Below, piece by piece: positions 41,056-50,900 of a DNA stretch of 62,511 nucleotides. The DNA comes from Isotricha intestinalis. Its lineage: Eukaryota > Ciliophora > Litostomatea > Vestibuliferida > Isotrichidae. Within the stretch, counting starts at the first letter, position 1; each line of letters starts with the position of its first letter. The stretch is taken from assembly GCA_023807065.1 (NCBI GenBank), contig JAJJLU010003517.1:1-62511 (forward strand). The letters run 5' to 3'. The notes beneath the pieces are model-generated. The model had not been told where the DNA came from, did not search any database, and saw only the letters and a program-made list of their open reading frames with translations. Made by a program: the position numbers and the translations under genes.

Positions 41056-42469
41056 ATGAGCAATAGCCCAAATCAACTGGATGTAAAATTAATCTAGAGT
41101 TTCAAGTCCTAAGACTATCAGCAAATAGAGTAAACATTCAAATCATTTGACATAAATAAGAACCGAACCTCAGAAAAGCAACAACCGGTATATTTCCTTC
41201 ACTCTTTAGTTACCGTTCATTAAGTAGTTAAGATGAAAAGAAGTCCCTAAATGAAACAGATCTAAAGCATGATGGTGTGCTTTCTTTTTAAGAATTCTTA
41301 ATGATGATGAAGAGATTCATCTATAAAGGAGAAAATGAAAATTATACAAGAGTTGTTACTAAAGAAGGAAAAGGATAAATTAGATTAGTTCTAAAGAAAT
41401 TACTGAATCTATGTCTCATCAATCTTTTTCTGAAGAAGAGTCCTTATTCTAAAATTTTTAATATTGCTTTAGCTAATGAAGAAGTTTTTAAAAATAATTT
41501 ACCTATTAATCCCAATTCAAATGAAATTTTCTTCAAACATGAAAATTTAAATTTAGCTTTTTCTGCTGCTAAATCAATTAGATATAATGTTATTAATATT
41601 TTCCATGAAACATTCATGGAAGAAAAACAAATTATGATTTTAGGCATTTTATGGCAAATTATTAAAAATGTTGTTTTAGGATAAATTAATTTAAAACAAT
41701 TTCCAGAGTTATTTTCTTATCAAATGAAGGAGAACAATTATCAGTTTTATAAAAATAATCTCAAGAAGATTTATTATTAAAATGGTTAAATTATCATTTA
41801 AAAAAGCAGCATATGATATAAAAATAACAAATTTTTCAAGTGATGTGAAAGATTAAGAACAATTAATAATTTATATGAAGAATCTAAAAGTGGTTTTTTA
41901 TTAGGTAAAGTTTTAGATAAAGTAAAACCAGGAAAAGTGAATTGGAAAATAATAGATAAAAATCCAAACAATCCATTGAAAGTAACATTTAATTATCAAG
42001 AAGTGACAGAAGCATCTGAAAAGACTAAATATACAATAATAGGAATAGGAGCTCAAAGATATAAGAGAAGCAAATAAGAAATATATTTTAGCAACAGTAC
42101 GGCAAATAATGAGAGTCCATACACTTTAAGTAATAGGAGGAAAAACAGAGAAAGAATTAGTTGCATGAGGAAATGAAAGAGTATCTGAAGAATATATAAT
42201 AACAAATTTAAAGTCAAAATCTCTTTAGAATTCCCTTTTCTTTCTGATATTTATAAAAGTATTGAACCAAGAGCAATTAATTGGGATTGTTAGTAAAGAT
42301 AATACTGATGAACCAAAATAAAATAATGCTAAATATGCTCTTTTAATTACCAGAATACTTGGAGCTGCTGTTTTTCTTCTTTGGGAAGATTTTTGATGTT
42401 AAATCAAGATCACTTCTTACTTTTATTGTTGCTTTATATGATGTTACTCAAAAGCATAAGCCTATGTAA
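41056..42469 (+). pseudogene. Fimbrin/plastin remnant with TAA/TAG at glutamine-compatible positions
   Basis: Fimbrin cross-links actin filaments through EF-hands and four calponin-homology (CH) domains. Remnants lie in order: EF-hand 1 (TFKSFDINKNRT, 41134), EF-hand 2 (LKHDGVLSF-stop-EFL), SHQSFSEEE, CH1 (LPINPNSNEIFF, ENLNLAFSAAKS, LGILWQIIKN), CH2 start (LLLKWLNYHLKK, KITNFSSDVKD), CH3 (EESKSGFLLGKVLDKVKPG to IIGIGAQ) and CH4 (INNAKYAL-like NNAKYALLITRILGA). About 40 residues are missing inside CH1 and about 150 across CH2 to CH3. At least seven frameshifts are needed. In the inferred frame there are 13 TAA/TAG codons (41095, 41110, 41131, 41229, 41289, 41376, 41682, 41750, 41756, 41854, 42127, 42226, 42319) and one TGA (42166) where fimbrins have Trp. 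No product is possible under the standard code. Confidence 0.82.
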
Positions 42470-42848
42470 ATTTGGGTATCTCATTTTTAAAACTTTTTTA
42501 GATTTAATTATTATTGTTTATTTATTAAGAGTTAAGTGATAAAAACAAATTAATAAATTTTTCAATCCTTATTTTTAATTAATATTTTTTATTATTCAAT
42601 ATTTAAAATATCTCCAAGAAATAAAAATATTTTAAAAACTTTTCTCATATTTTAATGGAAATTTATTTATAAAAATATATTCTTTTTAATAGAATTTATC
42701 TAACATTATTTACTAACATTATCATACAATTATTTATTTCACCAAGATCCTCTTTCTTTAATTATTTTTTTTAAATGAACCAATAATATTTATGGGATTT
42801 GAGAGATTCTTTCGTTTCTTTTATTAAAATAATCAAAAAAATTATACC
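42470..42848. other. AT-rich gap between two decayed genes
   Basis: Stops occur in all frames. The right part (42750-42848) reads on the minus strand as a continuation of the frameshifted ORF at 42849-43580 (FFDYFNKRNERIS before a TAA). Nothing else is recognisable. Confidence 0.5.
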
Positions 42849-43580
42849 CTAAATTAAAGAGTTGTTCGATATATTCTGGTTTTCTTTTTTTAAATTGTTT
42901 ATTTGTTTTAACCAATTCATATAATGGAATACCCTTTTTAATTTTATATTTTTTATATAGTTCGTCTTTTTTTTTATATCAACAAAATAAGGGAACATTT
43001 CTGATAATTTAGTATTAAAAAAATTTTTAAATTCTAATTGATTTTCAGATAATTCTTTAATTAATTTATGATTATGATCTTTTTTATATTTCTGATATTT
43101 ACTCCCAATTGGTAGGGAATAAATTTCTTTTAAAGTAAAATCTTTAATTATAAGATTTACTTTAATAGTAATATCTGTTTTTACAGCATGAAGAATATTC
43201 AAAATTTTTTTCTTTGGATCTTTCGTTATAGAATATATATAATCATTGCATAAATTAAAAAGAAATCTAAAAAATTTTATTTTGAGTGTTTTAATCATAT
43301 TGTCTATACTTTTAAAAGTATGATTTCTTTTTTCAGGTTCTTCATTAACAAAATGTCTTTGTTTTTCTCTTTTAGTATTAAAAACATAAAAAATAGGTTC
43401 ATCATCTTCATCTAGACTATCAACAATATTACAAATACAATTTTCACTTAATTTTTGATTTTCTGAAATGATTGAGTTAATAAAAACAGGATCTAAAATT
43501 TCATGGTTCAAATAATTATATTGTATAATAGAAAAATTATTATCACTTTCTGTATTGATCTTTATATCATCTAATTCCAT
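42849..43580 (-). pseudogene. Frameshifted ORF of an unidentified helical family
   Basis: The 243-residue frame has a disordered acidic start, then a basic helical domain introduced by KRNHTFKSIDNMIKTLKIK, with TDITIKVNLIIKDFTLKEIY, KYKKDHNHKLIKEL and FFNTKLSEMFPYF. I have the impression that proteins with an N-H-T entry followed by this arrangement recur in AT-rich protist genomes, possibly as a repeated family, but I cannot name it. Near the C-terminus the sensible reading changes frame (around 42915, to KGIPLYELVKTN and YIEQLFNLGYN), so the listed end is an artefact of an indel. Glutamine is CAA here with no in-frame TAA/TAG in the main frame, unlike the neighbouring fimbrin remnant. Confidence 0.5.
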
Positions 43581-46132
43581 ATCTTTAGGTTAATAAATGT
43601 TATATTTTTTAAATTGATTATATTCTAAAAAAAAAAATCTGAATTTCTCTTTTAGAGTTAAACAGGTTTAATTTAGAGTGTCTTTTGATTATTAAATTGA
43701 TTAATATATTGTTTTTCAATTATATTAAAATTTATTGTTTTCTATCTATTTTTTCATTTAGAGCTAATAATCTAAAAATTTATTTATGGTTAATGTGAAA
43801 AGTTCTCTAGGTAAGATATTAGAAGAATATTAAACAAAGTTAATAATGTTTTTTTTAAGTTATTTTTTTTCTTATATAAATAATTTCAAATAAAAAAGAA
43901 AACAATAAATTATTATTTAATATTATTTGTTAATCTGTTAATTTTCCTTAGAAAAATTAATATTTATAATACTTCAAGAATATTTGTTAAACAATTGATT
44001 ATCATTAAAAATCCACTTTATACCTGAAATTTAATATATAAGTTATATAATAATCAAAAAATCTAAAACAAAACAGAGATAAGGTAGGAAATTGAAATAT
44101 TCAAAAAATAATTATTTTTTAATAATTAATTTTTTTTAGAATATTGTAATGATTTAAAAGAGAAAAATATTTCATTAAAGATTATAAATAATTAATTAAA
44201 AGAATAAAAATAGACATAAATCTTATAAACCAAATTATGTAAAGTAAAGAATATAATAAGTAACATATAATCAAAAGAAATTTATGAAAAAATTTCTATT
44301 TATTAATCTGTAATAATAAAACACTAAAATCTTGAAATAATACATTATATTTTAATAAAAATAATAGAATAAAATATAGGAAAATATATATATTTTTTTT
44401 TCTATTTTATATTTCATTGAATATAATTAGTAACTTAACTATTTCATTAATTAAACAATATTTTTTAATTAATTTTATGATATAATTTATAAATATTCTG
44501 TTATTAAAATATAAGAGCATAAAGTTTAATAGTTTAACATAATTTTTTTATTAATTTTTCATTTCAATTTAACCATAAATTTTTGAATATATAATAAAGT
44601 ATAAACTTATGATTAGTTTCTAAATATAAAATAAATCAAAAATTCAATTATTGTTTCATTAGATTTAATATAGTACGATGGGTATTTAAATAGCTATTTC
44701 ATAAAATCTAATTGAACTTAAAAATAAATGGTCCAGAGTAAATAGAAATATTTTTATTTATAAAAATTTTTTTTTTGGAATAATATGAAATGGAAAACTA
44801 AGAAAAATGTATCAATAACATAAATAATAAAAATATGAAAAAAATTACTTAACTCATCATTAATATCTATAAATAATATTCCCTTAATTTTTCTTAAAAC
44901 AAAGTTTTTTATATAAAAAAAATTAAAATAAATTATAAGAAGTTTGGGAAATTTATATAAGAAAAAGAATAATCAATTTCCAAATAAATAAATTTCAAAT
45001 TTAAATTAATTCTTTACAAATTTTTTTTAAATTAATTATCCCATAATTGTTTGAAGAATAAAAATTAGAGAAATAATAAAAACAGGTATTAATTTTTTGT
45101 ATTTCATTATTTTTTATATTGTTTATTAAATCAAAATTATTCTATATATTCAAGTGATAGATATTATCCAGATAATTATTCGTATATGGATAGATAAAAA
45201 AAGGAAAGTACTAAAATTGTTCATAATTCTATTTAGACTTAGATTTTTAACAAATAATAAATAAAAATTAGTTAGAATAAAGTTTTGAATTTTATTCAAT
45301 TTAAATCAAAAAAAAATAAAAATTCAGAAGACTATTATACAGAAAAAAGAACAGAGGCTAAACATAAGATATAAAAATCAAAAGAAAGAATTGTAAGTTG
45401 ATATTGAAATAATTGAAATAATAAAATGAAGATAATATAATTAAGATTCTCGTTTTTTAAATGAATAATAAAATAGTCATTGGGTAAAAATTTAATGATT
45501 GTCTAAGATTAGAGCTCAAATGTTATGGAAAACAAAATAAATTTACGATTAACCAAATTATTTGATACATTAAGAATAAAAAAATCCATCTCATTTTAAA
45601 ATTGTAATAATAAATTAAATGCACATAAAATTATTCTTATGTTAAGGAAATAATATTAAATAGAATAAATAGTGAATATAAAGAAGATAAAATAGATTCT
45701 TAATAAAATTTATTAAAATTATATTCTTAAAGTTAAAATATTTAATAATTAATTGAATTTAAAGATTAGTTTTAAATTGATAAAAATAAACTTTGTTTTT
45801 TCTACTTATGATACCTAATATAATAAAAAATAAATTATTGTTTTGAAGAATATTATGAAAATATATCATAAATAATTTATGATAATGATTTTTTTGGAAG
45901 TTATAATTATAATGAATATGATAATATAGAATGAGATGATTATTAATATTAAATAAATTTAACTCATATTTTTATTAATTATTGATTTATTTTGAATTTA
46001 AAACCAATAAAAAATTATTATATTAAATGATAACACTAAAATATAATAATTTGAAAACAATTATTAAATAAATACTCTTAAATATTTTTAATATTTAATC
46101 AAATGAGAAATTATTTAGAAATAAAATGATGA
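43581..46132. other. 2.5-kb AT-rich stretch without a recognisable gene
   Basis: This is the longest gene-free stretch in the window. It is very A/T-rich with frequent TAA and TAG, and no frame gives a product resembling a known family. If all stops are read through, 45120-45960 gives long Lys/Asn/Gln/Tyr-rich translations, but that is expected from random AT-rich DNA. No inverted repeats, transposase remnants, tRNA or tandem arrays stand out by eye. Confidence 0.5.
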
Positions 46133-47340
46133 TTATTCTTTATTAAAAACATTGTTAATAAAAGGTTTAACAGCTTTTCTAGAAGAAGTTGAATCCAATT
46201 CAAAAACAAACATATGTTCTAAATCATCATCAATTTTAATAGTTGTAAAATAATCTTTAAGAGCATTATTTAACTTTTCTTTTAATTCACTTCTATTAAC
46301 ATCTTCAAAATGGTCTTAATCATATAAATAAAAATCTTTATTCCCATTTTCAATAAAATAACTTATAATATAATATTTAGCTTTTCCTTTATATTCATCA
46401 AAATATTTATAAATTTCTTGAAGACCAAATTTTTCAATAACTTTATTAAAAGAAATAGGTAATGAACTCCAAACACATAAATTTTTTCCCCATTCAAAAG
46501 TATTTTTATCTTTTTCATATAATGCAACAATACCTTGTTCTAAGTTTTTTTCTAATTTGTTTTTTGCTCCATTCAATTCTTTATAATATTTATCTGACTC
46601 AACATTAGATTGAGAATGACTCATAATAAGATTAAAAACAGCTTTATCTAGTTCAGTTTATTATAAAAAACTTTTCTGAAAATTATGAGTATCTAAAAGA
46701 ATAGCAGAAACAGCAAATAAAGGAGGAAGCATAGTTGAAGGATAATAATCTAAGAATAAAGATAATAAAACTAAAGTAAAACAAGAGCCAACAGGATATT
46801 TAATAAATCAATTTTTTAAATTTATGAATTTTAAATTTTCAATAATATGATGATCATATAATTCAGTAACGTAAGGAGATAAATATTTTTCAGAAACATC
46901 TAAAACAGAATGAACAACTAATATTATTGAAACATTACCTTGATGTTTTATTCCTTCTTTAGTTATATAAGGATCATCAATATAGAAAAAATCTTCTGAA
47001 TTTAAATGAAATTTTTCGAAAACATATTGTTCATCTAATCTATATTTAAATGTTCCTCTTTTTGTTTTAAAACTGGATAATAAACTAAAGTTGCATTTTT
47101 ATTTATTTTCATATGATTTGCATCATCAATTTCAATATTACATAAATTTTCTCCTATTGATACTAAATAACATGATATACACAATCCATATCATTTGATG
47201 GGTTTCCTAAGATAAAAACTTTTTTTGTTATTGAAGGACTAAAAAATATTTTTTTCAAATATGTTAAATATGTATAAGCATGAATTGAATCTGGTAGCCA
47301 TGGGTCACGCTTTATTTCTTTATGATCTGGTCTTTCTATA
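46133..47340 (-). pseudogene. Exopolyphosphatase/Prune-type DHH phosphoesterase remnant
   Basis: PPX/Prune enzymes remove phosphate from inorganic polyphosphate using a DHH metal centre. On the minus strand, downstream of ERPDHKEIKRDPWLPDS, the family blocks appear in order: VFILGNPSNDMDC (motif I, near 47210), VYYPVLK, DDPYITKEGI, ELYDHHIIENLKF (the DHH motif, near 46855), YPVGSCFTLVLLS, SAILLDTHNF and the DHHA2-type C-terminal part ending VKPFINNVFNKE before a TAA at 46135-46133. Two frameshifts (near 47180 and 47060) and four in-frame stops (TGA 46810; TAA TAA 46663-46658; TAA 46318) interrupt it. The longest surviving frame is 102 residues (46624-46316). Metal ligands are largely retained, so decay is recent. 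Three of the four stops are TAA at Gln-tolerant positions. Confidence 0.75.
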
Positions 47341-47978
47341 TTTTATAAAAATTTTCAAAGTATCTTAGTTTTATATAATGTTTTATATTTTTAGATTTTT
47401 TTAAATATTATTAGTTTTTTTTTTGTGAGGAATTTTATTCTTTATGTTTTACATTTAGGTTCATTTTTTTAGGATATATTTTTATATGAATTTATAAAAT
47501 TTTTTTTGGTTTTCCCTTTGAAAAGAGAAAATTTTGTAATATTATAATTTTAATTTTTTCTCCAATGAATTTATTATAATTTTTATTCTTTGTATATTAA
47601 ATTGAATTAAATTTTATAATTATGATTAACTTAGTATTTTTATCATTTTATGTTTTTTTATTTCACAAAAATTTTTAATTAACCCTTTAAAGTGTATTTT
47701 ATTTTTTTTTATAAAATGAAAAATAAGAATTGTATCATTTGAATTATTTTTTTTATAAAAATTAAAACTTAAATAAATATAATTCATAAATAATCATTTT
47801 TAATTTAATTATTTGAAAAACAATATTTTTTTTCTCATTATATCTTTTAAAGAATAAACCCATTTTCTTTTTCTAAGAATTCTTAAAAATCTATATACAT
47901 TAATGACATAAGATAAATTTGAAAAAAATTTTCTTAAAAAACATTAATATATAATATTATTAAATAAATTTAAAAAAA
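47341..47978. other. AT-rich spacer before the first PAS membrane protein
   Basis: About 640 bp of T- and A-rich sequence with no gene, RNA or repeat that I can support. The left edge may include the lost N-terminus of the exopolyphosphatase remnant; the right edge holds the promoter of the gene at 47979. Confidence 0.5.
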
Positions 47979-50900
47979 ATGTCAAAAGAATTGATATTAT
48001 TTAAAAAAGATTCATTAAGTTTTAATGAAAAATTTTTTATTTTAATGGATATATTAATAACAAATCAACCAGCATCAAGAACAGAATGTGTAATATTTTT
48101 CAGTATTTCATATTTACAAATGATTTCTGGATTTTTTGCTAAACAAATTGGAGTTTTTAATAATGAATCATCTTCAGATAAACTTTTATTTTATTTAGAA
48201 AAAATAATAAGATTAATAGACTTAATTGTCGATAAATATTCAGAATTTAAATTTATTATTTCAGCATTATTATCTATTTTAATTTTATTTATAATATTTT
48301 GTTTTATTGTTTGTTCCAAAATTCATGAGAATTCCTTTTATTCTTATAATGAGAAAATAATTAATTATTTTATTAAATGTTTTGTTTTTATTGGATTTAA
48401 TATTATTTTAGATTTAGTTTTTGCAAATTTTTGTTTTGGAGAAAATGAAACAAATCCTTATTTTAAAGGAGTATCATGTTCAATCAATGAGCATGTTTTC
48501 ATTATTATTCTTTCATTACTTTTATTTATTGTTTCTGTGGTTTTAATTTTTTTTCTTCAATGTTTTTATTGTGATTCATTTTATTTATCAACTTCATATT
48601 TTTCAAGAATTTCTTGTAATTATGAAATTTATAATAGTTTAAATTGTATTTTTTATTCAATATTTTTAATTCAAAGTAAGTATTTATCAAAAGAAATTTT
48701 CTTATTATATAATATGATAATAAGTATTCTTTTCTTAAGGTTTTATTTAAAGCATTATTTATATTATGATTCAATCACAAATTCATTAGTTGGTTTATTT
48801 CATATATTATATGTATGGACAAGTTTATTTTGTTTGATTTTTGCATATATTAATTTTTATGAAAAAGGAATAATTTATTTAACTTCAAGTGTAATAATAT
48901 CATATTTTTATTACAGTTTAAAAAATAGAATTGAGGAAAAAATATTTTTAGACACTCCTTTTTATAAAATAACAAATAAATCTCATTTTTTATATTATAT
49001 AAAAAATTTGATAGATAAAATTAATAATGTTAATGAAAATCCAGAAAAAAAGGCAATTTTAGCAGGAATTATACATATGCATTCAGTAGAATGTCCAAAT
49101 CCAAATTGTTTCGCAAAAACTAAAGAAAAAATTTACTTACCAATAACAAATCAATGGAGTGATAGAAGTAAACCAAATATTGATGATAATGTTTTTCTTA
49201 TAAATTTTGTTATTATAGTAATGAGTTATTTTATCGACCAAAATTATTATTCTCCAGATTTAATCATTAATCTTTCTTTTTATTATTTAGAAATTATTGG
49301 TAATTACTGTTTATCTATGTTTTTTTATAAAAAAGTTAAAAAAATGAAATTAACGTTTCAAGAGAAATTTTCATTAGAAAGATTAAAAATAAAAATTTCA
49401 AATGCTTTAATTGAAAAATTAAAATCACCATTAGAAGAATGTACTTCAATAAAAGATTTAGATACTACAATATATTTTAAATATTCTGATTTAAGTGATA
49501 AATTCATAGATGAAATTAGTAATGATATAAATTTATCTTTAGAATTTTGGAAAATATTTCAAAAGGCACATATTGATTCTAAAACACAAATTGATTTTAA
49601 TAAAATATTTTTTTTAACAAATAGAATAAGAATTACAAAAGATAGAATTGAAAAATTATGGAATAAATTAATCTCTATTTATAGTGGAGTAAATGATTTA
49701 TTTATATTATATAGTGATTATGTAGAACAAATAAATGATGATGATTTAAAGAAAAGAGATTTAGAAAGTTTAAAAAGAAAGAATGAAAATTTTTCAGAAC
49801 AATTATCTCAAAATTATTATTCTATGATATTTAATAAAGAAACAGGAATTATAATTGCAAATGGAGATAAAGGAAAAGAAGGAATAATTGAAAAAGCTAA
49901 TTTACAAATTGAAAAGATTTTTAAATATAAATATGATGAATTAAAAGGAATGAATATAAATATTTTAATGCCTAAAATTTATAGTAAAATTCACACTGAT
50001 TTTATGAAAAGATATTATGAAATTGGGGAAAAAATTACTATAGATAAAAAAGATTTAAAAACTTTTGGAAAAGATAGAGAAAATACAATTGTGATGATTC
50101 AAATAATTGTAAAATTATTTCCAATTTTAAATGAAAATGTATATTTTATTGGAATTATTGCTAAGGAAAATATAGATGATATTATATTTATAGATTCAAA
50201 ATTCAATATTCAAGGAACAAGTTCAAAGATAATGAAAATATTAAATTTAGATAATAATTTATTATTCCAAGAAAATGATATTCCTTTTTACGTTATTTGC
50301 AAGCAATTTATAAATTTTCATAAAATTTTTTTACAAGGAAAAAAACAAAATGAAAAAGAAAGTCAAACAAAAAAATCAAATTCATTATTAATAGAAACAT
50401 CATCTCATGTGAATGATATATCAGAAAGTAATAATGAAAGTATTTTAAGTAAAAGTGTGAATAACAAAAATGAGATAAAAGATAAAGAAAAAGAAAAGGA
50501 AAAAGAATTACAAGAGAACGTAGAAATAAATGAAAATATTGAATTAGAATATGAAATTTTGCTTCCTGAATTTTTAATAAATTACTCAGAATCTTCGAAA
50601 ATAGGTAATTTAAATGAAAAAGACACTCAAATTATTCAACAAGATTCTTATCTTGATCCAAGAAATGATGAATTAAATAATAACGAAACAATAGATGAAT
50701 TTGGAGAAAATGATTTATTAGTAAATGAAGAAGAAAAAAATTTTAATGATAATGAAAATTCAACTGAAGAAATAGAAAAAGGGAAAAATAAAATAAAAAC
50801 TAAGGGTAATGTTGTTAGTAATTTATTAAATAATGTATCTCATAAAAGATTAAGAATAAGTTTTACTCCACAGCCAACATCATTATCAAAGAACATAAAT

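Noticed and set aside
45120..45960. A long plus-strand frame appears if TAA/TAG are read as Gln and TGA as Trp (ending near YNEYDNIE-W-DDY).
   Set aside because: TAR codons outnumber CAR by roughly six to one and G-starting codons are scarce, as in random AT-rich DNA. With all stops suppressed any region is open, and no homology is visible.
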